NCBI GenBank assembly: GCA_021808665.1
Contig: JAKBBA010000006.1
Location: forward strand, 40,937-104,936
DNA: 64,000 bases
Origin: Actinomycetes bacterium
Lineage (GTDB): Bacteria; Actinomycetota; Acidimicrobiia; Acidimicrobiales; Palsa-688
Reading direction: 5' to 3'
Positions 14,757 to 23,160 of the stretch are shown piece by piece. The translations under genes were made by a program, and so were the position numbers. Below the pieces are notes generated by a model. That model had not been told where the DNA came from. It ran no database searches and saw only the letters and a list, made by a program, of their open reading frames with translations. Positions within the stretch are counted from its first letter, which is position 1; every line of letters begins with the position of its first letter.

Positions 14757-16052
14757 TCAGTTACGAACTGAGGAGAGGAATTTGAGCAGCAGACCCCGGT
14801 TGATAGGCTCTTCGGCGGGCTCGTCGCCGCCCTCGGCCTCCTCGGAGGGGTGCTCGTCTGACGGTTCGGGAGACGACTCCGACTGAGCGGAAGGCGCCTC
14901 AGTGGTCCTCTCGTAGTACCCCTGGTCGTCGGCCGATGAGCCGGGCGTTTCCCACATGCCGGACTCGTGGATTTGAGCGAGCTCCCTCTCCGACCAAGGT
15001 CCGCGGTCGGCGAGAGCATCGAAATGACCGACCCCGTGTACGCTGCCAGAACCGTAACCTCCGTCCGCCCCGCCGTAGCTGCTGTCAGCAACTTCGTAGT
15101 CGACCGGGTCGGCACCGTTAGTGTCGCCGGTGTTCTCCAGGTTCTCTCCGACTTCAAGCATCGCAGCTCGCAGGGCAGCGTAGCGGTCCTCGGCGGAAGT
15201 CTCGGGGGAGTCGAAGTCCCCCGGCGATGAGGACAGCTCGCTCAGATCGGAGAAGGTGACGTCGGGGACGACCACGCTGCTCTCGGGCTCGGCCTCTACT
15301 GGCTCCTCCAGAGACGTGGAAGCTGCGGGGACCGGGAAGTCAGCGACAAGCGTACCGAAGTCGAAGCCGAGTATCCCACGTCGATCGCCAGAAGTCTCCT
15401 CGACGGCGGGCTTGACGTCGTCGACCTGGCTGTAGGGCTCGTCGAAGGAGGCGCTCCCGAGCACGACCGTGTCGCCTTCGACATCCCCCTTGGTGGTAAC
15501 GGCCGGCCGGTCGGCGACAGTAGCCACACCCGCCTCTACTAGGTCGCGGATCACCCGGCACCCGGCGATCTCGCTAAGGTCGCATCCGGCTATGACGTCA
15601 GCGACGCTGCGGCCAGACCCGACCGCCACGACGGCGGCCCACTGGGCCCGTCCGAGGGTCACCGGGTCGCTCGGAGCGTCAGCGACCAACTCCACGTGAT
15701 AGTCGAGGGATGCAATGACGCCGACTATCGAGCTCCACTCCTCCCGGAGAGCTTCCGCTTCGGCGAGAAGCGGTCCTACCTCCCGCCTTGCGGCCCGTCC
15801 GGTGGGCGCCGGCTGAGGACTGTCAGCTGCGGTGAAGACGAACTCGCCGTCGGTGATGCCCATCAGCTCGAAGACGGCCTCTGCTGGCTCCCGGCTGGAG
15901 TGCGACTCGAAGCCCGACACCACCCCGCCGTCGAACCAGAGGCGCCCGCGCCCGTTAGATCCGCTCACAGCAAGTTCGCCCGTCTTGGAGGTGCTTTCCA
16001 AGAAGCGTAGGACCTCAGGGATTGCGACTGTCTGAAGCGAGCCTTGCAGCAC
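14757..16052 (-). CDS. DUF4388 (PATAN) domain protein, first gene of the pilus operon
   Basis: Residues 1-100 of this 431-aa protein match the DUF4388/PATAN pattern, starting LQGSLQTVAIPEVLRFLEST, then KTGELAVSGSNGRGRLWFDGG and EAVFELMGITDGEFVF. PATAN domains occur in regulators of gliding and type IV pilus motility, where they are thought to mediate protein contacts (established knowledge). A second helical region (about 100-180) follows, then some 220 residues of acidic, Ser/Gly/Glu-rich, probably disordered sequence, ending with a conserved-looking GLLLKFLSS. Position directly upstream of pilB suggests it regulates or scaffolds the PilB/PilT motors. Confidence 0.75.
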   Translation of the reverse strand: MLQGSLQTVAIPEVLRFLESTSKTGELAVSGSNGRGRLWFDGGVVSGFESHSSREPAEAVFELMGITDGEFVFTAADSPQPAPTGRAARREVGPLLAEAEALREEWSSIVGVIASLDYHVELVADAPSDPVTLGRAQWAAVVAVGSGRSVADVIAGCDLSEIAGCRVIRDLVEAGVATVADRPAVTTKGDVEGDTVVLGSASFDEPYSQVDDVKPAVEETSGDRRGILGFDFGTLVADFPVPAASTSLEEPVEAEPESSVVVPDVTFSDLSELSSSPGDFDSPETSAEDRYAALRAAMLEVGENLENTGDTNGADPVDYEVADSSYGGADGGYGSGSVHGVGHFDALADRGPWSERELAQIHESGMWETPGSSADDQGYYERTTEAPSAQSESSPEPSDEHPSEEAEGGDEPAEEPINRGLLLKFLSSVRN

Positions 16053-16109
16053 TGCGGGGACCTCCGAATAGGGTGACTTTGGTCCTATCGGCGCAGCTAG
16101 GCTCTGCCT

Positions 16110-17012
16110 TTACATGGTTTCGCCGTTGCGGTGACTGACCGCTGCCTCAGCGGCCGCCCGCATCACCTGGACCGGCGGGACCAGGCCGGTCCAGCATTGC
16201 ACTTGCGCTCGCGCTTGGTGGACGAGCATCGACAGTCCGTTCAGGACGCGGGCTCCTGCATCCTCGGCGACGCGCATGAGCGGCGTCGTCGCCGGATGGT
16301 AGATGAGGTCCATCACCAGCTGGCCGGAGCGAAACCACCCTGGCGTTAGGTCCATGGGCACAAGGTGAGGGTCCGACATACCTACCGACGTCGCGTTGAC
16401 TATCAGTTCGCCTACGTCGAGCGCTGCCCTAAGCGCAGCGGTGTCGGCGGCGACAAGGGCTTTCGCTGCTGGTCCGCCGAGCGCTGCGCACGACGCCGCT
16501 CTCCCCCGGTCCCGACCGACGACCGTGATCGACCCGGCGCCGGCGCCGCCTGCGGCGTCGGTGAGCGCCCGGGCGGCACCCCCCGAGCCGAGTACCACGA
16601 CACTGCTGCCTTCGACGTCGAAGCCCTCCTCTCGCAGCGCCTCCACGAAGCCCGGCCCGTCGGTCGACTCGCCGACCAGCTCCCCTGGTCGCTCCGGCGA
16701 CCACGCCACCGTGTTCACCACCCCTAGCCTGGCGGCTACGGGTCCGAGCGAGTCGACCGCCGACGCCACCGCGCCCTTGTGGGGCATCGTGACCGACAGA
16801 CCAGCGAGGCCGAGAGCTCGGACCGCGTCCACTGCGGCGCCAGCAGCACCCGGCGCCACCCGGAACGCCGTGTAGACCCAGTCCAAGCCGAGAGCTTCGA
16901 AAGCCGCGTTGTGCATCGCAGGAGACAATGAGTGGGCGACTGGATCGCCTATCAGCGCCGCAACCCTTGTGGTAGGACCCGGAGTCCTCAACACAGCCCA
17001 GCCGCCCTGCAC
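16110..17012 (-). CDS. aroE: shikimate 5-dehydrogenase
   Basis: AroE reduces 3-dehydroshikimate to shikimate with NADPH. The shikimate-binding N-terminal motif ALIGDPVAHSLSPAMHNAAF and catalytic-lysine segment SVTMPHKGAV are intact. So are the nucleotide-binding glycine loop VVLGSGGAARA and the C-terminal LVHQARAQVQCWTGL. Up to 300 aa are coded from GTG 17012. In-frame GTG 16994 or TTG 16991 are better placed relative to the mltG stop at 16988; the TTG forms a TTGA overlap with it. Expression is therefore probably coupled to mltG. Confidence 0.95.
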   Translation of the reverse strand: MQGGWAVLRTPGPTTRVAALIGDPVAHSLSPAMHNAAFEALGLDWVYTAFRVAPGAAGAAVDAVRALGLAGLSVTMPHKGAVASAVDSLGPVAARLGVVNTVAWSPERPGELVGESTDGPGFVEALREEGFDVEGSSVVVLGSGGAARALTDAAGGAGAGSITVVGRDRGRAASCAALGGPAAKALVAADTAALRAALDVGELIVNATSVGMSDPHLVPMDLTPGWFRSGQLVMDLIYHPATTPLMRVAEDAGARVLNGLSMLVHQARAQVQCWTGLVPPVQVMRAAAEAAVSHRNGETM

Positions 17013-18118
17013 TGAGCCTGCAGGGACACGAAACCGGCTGTGTCGGAAGCGAAGCCGAGCTTACCGTCGGGATTTACCTCCACGAAGTACAGGTAGCTAG
17101 TCGAGGGCGGCGCAGCCGCTGCCTGCAACGCCGCCAGACCCGGGGAGGATATCGCAGTCGGGGGCAGGCCCTTGTCGAGTCGCGTGTTGTAGGGGCTCGG
17201 CTGGTCCAGCTGAGCAGCACTCGGCACGAGCTTCGGGTCGCTTTGGCGCAGGTAGTAGGTCTGAGTGGAGTCGGCGCCGAGAGGCATGCCCAACCTCAGA
17301 CGGTTATACAAGGTGCTGGCCACCGGGCCGTAATCCGAGGAGAACTTCGCTTCACGCTCGACGATCGACGCCACCGTAACCACCTGGTAGGGGCTGTAGC
17401 CGAGGTTCTTCGCCGCTGCGGTCAGACCGATCTGAGCGGCTCGGTCGTCGAAAGCTCCGACCATCTCCTCCAACACGTCGATGACCGTGTCGTTTTGGGA
17501 TATCTCATACGTAGCAGGAAAGAGCAGACCTTCGAGGTTGTTCACTCCAGCCGGCTCATAGGGGCTGCGAACCGCGCCGCTGGACGCAGCGGCGAGAAGC
17601 GCGGCGGCTGACAGGTGCAGCCCCGGTAGCCCCGCTACGGCCTGCGCGATCTGCTCCACGGTGAAGCCTTCTGGTATGACAAGCTTGTCGGTGAGGAGTT
17701 TTGGACCGGCTCTCAGGGCTGCGAGCGCTTGGTAGTACGGAGAGTTCCTGGCGAGGTGGTAGGTGCCCGGGTACAGCACTGCCGACCCTTTCAGCTTGAC
17801 GTACAGCGGAAAGAGCGACCCGTCGTGGATCACGCCTGCCTTTGCGAGAATGTCTCCGATGGCCGACGTCGAAGCACCCTTAGGTATGACCACCGTGACC
17901 TTCTGACCTGGCGAACCGCCCGGGTCTATCTGGGCTCTCGCCCACAGCCCTCCCCCTAGGAGCAAAGCCGCAACGACGACCGCCGACACTGCGACTATCG
18001 CAATCCAGCGTCTCGGACCGTCGTGACGGTAGCGGGTGGAAGCCGGCCGGCGCCCTGGCGGCTTGCGACCCCTCGGAGTGCGACGCGGGCTTTTAGCGGG
18101 CTCTCGGTAGTGCGTCAA
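16988..18118 (-). CDS. mltG: endolytic murein transglycosylase MltG
   Basis: MltG (YceG family) cleaves nascent glycan strands and sets peptidoglycan chain length. The 376-aa product has a long Arg/Pro-rich cytoplasmic N-terminus, one membrane segment at about 38-60 and a LysM-like subdomain. The YceG catalytic domain carries VNNLEGLLFPATYEI, the catalytic-Glu segment VASIVEREA and LPPTAISSPG. It overlaps ruvX by 4 nt upstream and aroE downstream, part of the alaS-ruvX-mltG-aroE operon common in actinobacteria. Confidence 0.95.
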   Translation of the reverse strand: MTHYREPAKSPRRTPRGRKPPGRRPASTRYRHDGPRRWIAIVAVSAVVVAALLLGGGLWARAQIDPGGSPGQKVTVVIPKGASTSAIGDILAKAGVIHDGSLFPLYVKLKGSAVLYPGTYHLARNSPYYQALAALRAGPKLLTDKLVIPEGFTVEQIAQAVAGLPGLHLSAAALLAAASSGAVRSPYEPAGVNNLEGLLFPATYEISQNDTVIDVLEEMVGAFDDRAAQIGLTAAAKNLGYSPYQVVTVASIVEREAKFSSDYGPVASTLYNRLRLGMPLGADSTQTYYLRQSDPKLVPSAAQLDQPSPYNTRLDKGLPPTAISSPGLAALQAAAAPPSTSYLYFVEVNPDGKLGFASDTAGFVSLQAQCRAAGLC

Positions 18119-18570
18119 AGCTCGACCCGCGAGGCAACCTTAGTTCGGTCAAGCCAGCCCTGGAGGAGAACCTGGGCGGCGGCAGCGTCGATCACGGAGC
18201 GTTGGCGTCTTGCTGTGCGCCCCGTCGCTTGCATCGCGCCCGACGCCACGACCGTGGTGTAACGCTCGTCGACTGTCTCCACCGGCACCGTCAGCACCCG
18301 ACGCAACTGGTCGACCTCTTCGAGGACGCCCGTCGCGGCAGGGCCCGTAGCGCCGCTCAGCGACAGGGGCAAACCGACCACCACCGCCACGGCCTCGTAG
18401 CTATCGACGAGGCCGGCCAGCGTCGCGTGGTCAGCGCGCCGCTGCGGGCTCCTAGCGAGGACCGTAACGGCGGTTGCGACAGCGCGCCGCGAGTCACTGA
18501 CCGCCACCCCTATCCTCCTGGACCCCAGGTCGACGCCGAGCACCCTGCCGGCAGGCTCCACCATGCTCAC
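18115..18570 (-). CDS. ruvX: Holliday junction resolvase-like / pre-16S rRNA nuclease RuvX (YqgF)
   Basis: This 151-aa RNase-H-fold protein has the N-terminal catalytic motif VLGVDLGSRRIGVAVSD, central VVGLPLSLSG and VETVDERYTT, and a final Asp-bearing helix VIDAAAAQVLLQGWLD. YqgF processes pre-16S rRNA in other bacteria and was earlier annotated as a putative resolvase. It overlaps alaS and mltG by 4 nt on each side, consistent with coupled translation in one operon. Confidence 0.94.
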   Translation of the reverse strand: MSMVEPAGRVLGVDLGSRRIGVAVSDSRRAVATAVTVLARSPQRRADHATLAGLVDSYEAVAVVVGLPLSLSGATGPAATGVLEEVDQLRRVLTVPVETVDERYTTVVASGAMQATGRTARRQRSVIDAAAAQVLLQGWLDRTKVASRVEL

Positions 18571-21146
18571 GCCCCTAGGACCGTCCGGACAGCGTCGAGG
18601 GCCTCGTCTAGTCGGGAGGGGTCCCGCCCGCCGGCAGTGGCGTGCTCGGGGTTGCGACCTCCACCTCCACCGCCAACGATCCGCGCCGGCGGCCCTATTA
18701 GCTCAGGCGCGCTTCGAGGCGAGCCTTTCGCCACCACCGCGGCCAGAGCCGCCTTAGAGCCGTCCGGCGAACCTCCGAGCACGACGACCTCCGAGCCGGC
18801 GAGGTTGCGGACCTTCGCTGCGAGCTCCCGAAGCTGGTCAGGGTTAAGACCGTCCACCCTGGCTACCAGGGCGGCACCCGCCGCCATACCGGCGAGCTCC
18901 CTTGCACGACCGTCCAGGGCAGCACGCTCCAGTTCCTCCATGCGTCCCTGCAAAGCGCGAAGCTCTCCCAGCCTACGTTCGAGAGCGTCGATGACTTCGT
19001 CGGGCCTGGCCCGAAGCAATGCTGCGCAAGCGGCTATCTCCCGGTCCGCCTCACGCATCCGGGCGAGCGTCGCCGTGCCGGTGACGGCCTCCACGCGGCG
19101 CAGGTTAGAGCCAATCGATCCCTCCGAGACGATCTTGAACGGGCCGATCTCACCCAGTCGCGTCACGTGCGTTCCACCGCACAACTCCAACGACGCGGGG
19201 CCGGCGGCCACGACGCGCACCTGGTCACCGTATTTGTCCTCGAAGAACGCAAAGGCTCCTGCGGCGTCTGCGTCCACCTTGGCCATGACACGCACCGAGA
19301 CACCGTCGTCGGAGAGGATCTGCGCGTTCACGATGTCCTCAACTTGGGCTATCTCGGCCTCCCCGAGGGGATGGTAGTGCGTGAAGTCGAACCGCAGCCG
19401 GTCCGGGGCGACGAGGGAGCCCTGCTGTTTGACGTGTTCGCCCAGAACCCGGCGCAGCGCGGAGTGCAGCAGGTGCGTGCCGGTGTGGTTGCGGCGGATA
19501 GCGCTGCGCCTCTGCGCGTCGATCGTCGCCGTCGCCGCCTGGCCCGGCCTGATCTCACCGTCGACGATCCTCGCGACGTGGCGGTACAGGTCGGGAAGTG
19601 CCCGGGTCGTGTCGGTGACGGCCGCCCGCCCCGAGTCGGTCTCGATGAACCCGACGTCGCCGACCTGACCGCCGCCCTCGGCGTAAAAAGGCGTCGCCGC
19701 CAGGAAGATCTCGACCGTGCCGTCGCTGGTGGGAATAACCCCCGTGACCGTAGTAGTAGCCGCCGCCGTCTCGTAGCCGACGAAGAGTGTCCCCCCGTGA
19801 TCGGCTAGGAGTTTTCGGTACTCGCCTAGGCGTTCGTCACCGCCCACCTGGGCTTTCCCACCGGCGCGTGACTGGTCGCGCTGGCGGGTCATCTCCGTAG
19901 CGAAGCCGTCCTCGTCGACGCTTGCCCCTCTCTCCGCTGCTATCTCCCTGGTCAGTTCGATCGGGAAGCCGTGGGTGTCGTGCAGACGGAAAGCAACCTC
20001 GCCGGGGATCTTCGAAGATCCGGAGGAGATCTCAGCATCGAGCATGGCCAGACCGGTGCGAAGCGTGGCCCGGAAACGGGCCTCCTCCCTCGCTACGACG
20101 TCTGTTATCGAAGCCTGCGACGCGCCGAGATCCGGGTAGGCGTCGCTCATCACACCGACGCACGCCTCGACCAAAGCGGGAGTCACCTGTTTGTCCACTC
20201 CCAGCGCGAAAGCCTGACGAACCGCTCTTCTGATCAACCGGCGGAGCACGTATCCGCGGTCCTCATTGCTAGGTACGACCCCATCGCCCACGAGGAATGT
20301 CATGGAGCGGGCGTGGTCAGCGAGGATCCGAAGCGACACGTCTGTCGCTTCGTCGGTACCGTAGCGCCTCGAGGTGAGCGCCTCCGCGACGGTAATGACG
20401 GGCCGCAGTACGCTCGTATCCCATATCGTCTCGACGCCTTCGACGAGGGTCAGGATGCGCTCCAGTCCGGCCCCGGTGTCGATGTTCGGCTTGGGAAGGG
20501 GCAGCAACGACCCGTCTCTTTGACGGTCGAACTGCATAAAGACGAGGTTCCAAACCTCGACGTAGCGCTCCTCTCCGCCGACCCCGGGACCTCCCTCCTC
20601 ACCCCATTCCGGCCCCCTGTCGAAATAGATCTCCGAGCACGGCCCACACGGTCCCGTGTCGCCCATCTCCCAAAAGTTGTCCTCGTCCATCCTGACGATC
20701 CGCTCGTGGGCTACCCCGACCGAGTCGCGCCATATCCCGACCGCCTCGTCGTCGTCGCGGTAAACGCTCACCCATAGACGGTCCGCTTCCAAGCCGAGGA
20801 CATCGGTGAGCAACTCCCAAGCCAGTGGAATCGCCAGCCCCTTGAAATAGTCCCCGAAGCTGAAATTTCCGAGCATCTCGAAGAAAGTCAGGTGCCTGGT
20901 AGTACGTCCTATCAGGTCGATGTCGTCGTGCTTGCCTCGCACCCGGACGCACTTTTGGATGCTCGTCGCCCTCGGATAAGGCGGTGCTTGCTCACCGAGG
21001 AAGTAAGGGATGAACTGGTTCATACCCGCGTTGGTGAACAGAGGGGCGCGGGGGTGGTGAGGGATCAGACCAGCGGACGGCACCGCCACATGGCCGCGGT
21101 CGACGAAGAACTGGGTGAAGGCGCGACGTAAGGCGTTGGCGTCCAT
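18567..21146 (-). CDS. alaS: alanyl-tRNA synthetase
   Basis: AlaRS charges tRNA-Ala and edits Ser/Gly mischarging. The 859-aa product opens with ALRRAFTQFFVDRGH and GLIPHHPRAPLFTNAGMNQF, the class II motif region, followed by the tRNA-recognition helices. The editing domain contains NHTGTHLLHSALR and CGGTHVTRLGEIGPF, which supply the zinc ligands, followed by a C-terminal DHHA1 domain with a Gly-rich GGGGGGRNPEHATAGG segment. Length and domain order are standard. It is followed by ruvX with a 4-nt overlap. Confidence 0.97.
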   Translation of the reverse strand: MDANALRRAFTQFFVDRGHVAVPSAGLIPHHPRAPLFTNAGMNQFIPYFLGEQAPPYPRATSIQKCVRVRGKHDDIDLIGRTTRHLTFFEMLGNFSFGDYFKGLAIPLAWELLTDVLGLEADRLWVSVYRDDDEAVGIWRDSVGVAHERIVRMDEDNFWEMGDTGPCGPCSEIYFDRGPEWGEEGGPGVGGEERYVEVWNLVFMQFDRQRDGSLLPLPKPNIDTGAGLERILTLVEGVETIWDTSVLRPVITVAEALTSRRYGTDEATDVSLRILADHARSMTFLVGDGVVPSNEDRGYVLRRLIRRAVRQAFALGVDKQVTPALVEACVGVMSDAYPDLGASQASITDVVAREEARFRATLRTGLAMLDAEISSGSSKIPGEVAFRLHDTHGFPIELTREIAAERGASVDEDGFATEMTRQRDQSRAGGKAQVGGDERLGEYRKLLADHGGTLFVGYETAAATTTVTGVIPTSDGTVEIFLAATPFYAEGGGQVGDVGFIETDSGRAAVTDTTRALPDLYRHVARIVDGEIRPGQAATATIDAQRRSAIRRNHTGTHLLHSALRRVLGEHVKQQGSLVAPDRLRFDFTHYHPLGEAEIAQVEDIVNAQILSDDGVSVRVMAKVDADAAGAFAFFEDKYGDQVRVVAAGPASLELCGGTHVTRLGEIGPFKIVSEGSIGSNLRRVEAVTGTATLARMREADREIAACAALLRARPDEVIDALERRLGELRALQGRMEELERAALDGRARELAGMAAGAALVARVDGLNPDQLRELAAKVRNLAGSEVVVLGGSPDGSKAALAAVVAKGSPRSAPELIGPPARIVGGGGGGRNPEHATAGGRDPSRLDEALDAVRTVLGA

Positions 21147-21158
21147 GACCGCTCCAGC

Positions 21159-21488
21159 CTAGATGTTACGGCGCCGGAAGCTCGAAAGTGGGCCGGCCGG
21201 GGCGTCCCCGCCCGGTCGGCGACCACCGGCCCCCGAAGAGCTTCCCGGTGTGTGTCGCAGCCCATCCTGACGGTCGTCGTCAGACGAGGTGCCTTTGAGC
21301 TGGGCCTCGCGCTCCCTCATGGCTTCACGTCCGTCCGCGAGCGCGGCGGCAATGCGTCGACCGGTCGCCTCGACGATCCCGGCGGGCCCGTAGCGGGCTG
21401 CCGCCGTCTTGGCCTTGCGCTGAGCCCACAGTGAACCTCCAGCTCCAAGCGCTACGCCGGTGACCAGCCACCGTGTCCTTTTGGGCAT
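21159..21488 (-). CDS. small hypothetical envelope protein (DUF6167-like by position)
   Basis: The 109-aa product begins PKRTRWLVTGVALGAGGSLWAQRK, a short membrane-anchoring helix with flanking basic residues. An amphipathic alanine/arginine-rich helix (about 28-65) and a disordered Gly/Ser/Pro tail ending SSFRRRNI follow. The ATG at 21488 overlaps the stop of the DUF948 gene by one base. In actinobacteria a small protein of this type commonly sits between alaS and a DUF948 gene. I assign it on that context and on its N-terminus, with no known function. Confidence 0.7.
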   Translation of the reverse strand: MPKRTRWLVTGVALGAGGSLWAQRKAKTAAARYGPAGIVEATGRRIAAALADGREAMREREAQLKGTSSDDDRQDGLRHTPGSSSGAGGRRPGGDAPAGPLSSFRRRNI

Positions 21489-21829
21489 CAGGCCCGCCTC
21501 CTCAGGCTGCGTCCCGCGCGCAGCGTACCCGAACCAAACGCCACCGCCTTGATGAGCGGGGCCGCGAGGACTGCGTGAGCGACCCGCGACGCCGAGCCGA
21601 CAGTCGCGGTTATCGCCTCCGCCGAGCCGACCAGCTCGTCGACGCGGGCGAGCTCGCTCCTTGCGACGCCGATCGTCTTCTCGGCTTCTCCTATCAGCGC
21701 CTGCAGATGCCCGTCCAACTCTTCGACGAGGGAGGCGAGCTCCCGGGCGCTGCGCCGAAGCGACAGACCGGCCCCGAAGAGGACGGCCACGACGGCGGTG
21801 GCGACCACGGCTAGTAGTACGGCTATCAA
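21488..21829 (-). CDS. DUF948 domain protein
   Basis: This 113-aa protein has an N-terminal membrane helix (about residues 2-24, AVLLAVVATAVVAVLFGAGL) followed by a long heptad-like helix rich in Leu, Ala and Glu (30-80) and a basic C-terminus. That is the layout of DUF948 proteins, bitopic coiled-coil proteins of unknown function that lie near alaS and rpsD in actinobacteria. Its start overlaps the hisS stop by 4 nt. Confidence 0.75.
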   Translation of the reverse strand: MIAVLLAVVATAVVAVLFGAGLSLRRSARELASLVEELDGHLQALIGEAEKTIGVARSELARVDELVGSAEAITATVGSASRVAHAVLAAPLIKAVAFGSGTLRAGRSLRRRA

Positions 21830-23133
21830 GGTGCCCGATTGTACCCTGGCAGCGAAGGACCTGACCGGGAACTCCCGGGGCCGGCTTCGAGCATGCCACG
21901 TAGGGTAGCTACCAGTTCTCCTCGTCCCACCGAGCGCTGCTCGCCGCCCGTGAGGTCCTTGATGGCCACCTGCGACGCTTCAGCTTCGTCAGGCCCGACT
22001 ACGAGCGCGAACCTTGCCCCCGAACGGTCAGCCGCTTTGAACTGTGCTCTGGGCGAGCGGCCGTCGAAAGCCCGGTCAACCCTGAGACCGGCCTGGCGCA
22101 GCTCGCGGGTGATGTCCCGGGCGGCGTCGCCACCGGCAAAGTCCACGACGAAAGCGTGGAGACGCGCCGGCGGTCGTGGAGACGTGCCGCTGGCGCCGAG
22201 CGCTAAAAGGGTCCGCTCGACACCGATCGCGAAGCCTACGGCCGGGGTTGGGGGCCCTCCCATGGCCTGCACTAGAGCGTCGTAGCGGCCACCGCCGCCC
22301 AACGCGTTCTGCGACGACTCCAACATGGTGCCTGCGTATTCGAAAGTGGTTCGCGTGTAGTAGTCCAATCCCCGGACCAGGTGTGCATCGACACGGTAGG
22401 GGACCGAAAGGGCCGACAGGCCCGCCGTGACCCGCTCGAAGTGGGCAGCGCAGCTGTCGCAGAGGTTGTCCACCTGCAGGGGCGCTCCGGCGGTCTGAGC
22501 CCGGCAGGCTTCCCGTTTGCAGTCGAGGACCCGTAGCGGGTTCTCCTCGACGCGGCCGCGGTGCTCCTCGCAGAGGTCACCGCGACGCGCCATGAGATAG
22601 TCGAGGAGCTTCTGACGGTAAGCGGGCCGGCAGGCGGCGTCCCCGAGAGAGTTGACGAGAAGGTCCACACCTTTGATCCCGAGCCGGGCGAAGAAATCCC
22701 ATCCGAGGGTTACTACCTCCACGTCCAGGTCGGGGTCGGAGCTGCCGAAAGCTTCGATACCGACTTGGTGGAATTCCCTGAAACGCCCCGCCTGAGGACG
22801 CTCGAAACGGAAGTTGGAGCCTGCGTACCACGCCTTCCAGGGGGTCACCGGCCGGTGCTGGATGAAAGCCCGCACGACCGAGGCGGTCACTTCGGGGCGG
22901 AGGGCGACGTGGCGGCCGCCTTTGTCAACGAAGTCGTACATCTCCTTGCGGACGACGTCGGTCGACTCGCCGATCCGGGTGAACACGCCGAGGTCCTCGA
23001 AGGTTGGCGTTACGATCAGCTCGTAGCCGGCGCCGCCCACGGTGGAGGCGAAAGTCGAGAGCATCTCCTGCCACGGTCCAGATTCGGATGGCAGCACGTC
23101 GAAGGTTCCTGGCGGATTGCGAAGCTCGGGCAT
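21826..23133 (-). CDS. hisS: histidyl-tRNA synthetase
   Basis: HisRS (435 aa) charges tRNA-His. Class II motif 2 and the histidine pocket appear as VALRPEVTASVVRAF and RFERPQAGRFREFHQ. The HisA motif is present as VRGLDYYTRTTFEY, followed by GGGGRYDALVQAMGG and the class II motif 3 arginine in AIGVERTLLAL. A C-terminal anticodon-binding domain (about 330-425) completes the protein. A CxxxC/CxxC cluster in the middle (about residues 200-235) resembles the insertion domain of some HisRS. It lies 27 nt after relA. Confidence 0.96.
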   Translation of the reverse strand: MPELRNPPGTFDVLPSESGPWQEMLSTFASTVGGAGYELIVTPTFEDLGVFTRIGESTDVVRKEMYDFVDKGGRHVALRPEVTASVVRAFIQHRPVTPWKAWYAGSNFRFERPQAGRFREFHQVGIEAFGSSDPDLDVEVVTLGWDFFARLGIKGVDLLVNSLGDAACRPAYRQKLLDYLMARRGDLCEEHRGRVEENPLRVLDCKREACRAQTAGAPLQVDNLCDSCAAHFERVTAGLSALSVPYRVDAHLVRGLDYYTRTTFEYAGTMLESSQNALGGGGRYDALVQAMGGPPTPAVGFAIGVERTLLALGASGTSPRPPARLHAFVVDFAGGDAARDITRELRQAGLRVDRAFDGRSPRAQFKAADRSGARFALVVGPDEAEASQVAIKDLTGGEQRSVGRGELVATLRGMLEAGPGSSRSGPSLPGYNRAP

Positions 23134-23160
23134 CGCAGCCGAGCGTACCCGCCACAGAGC

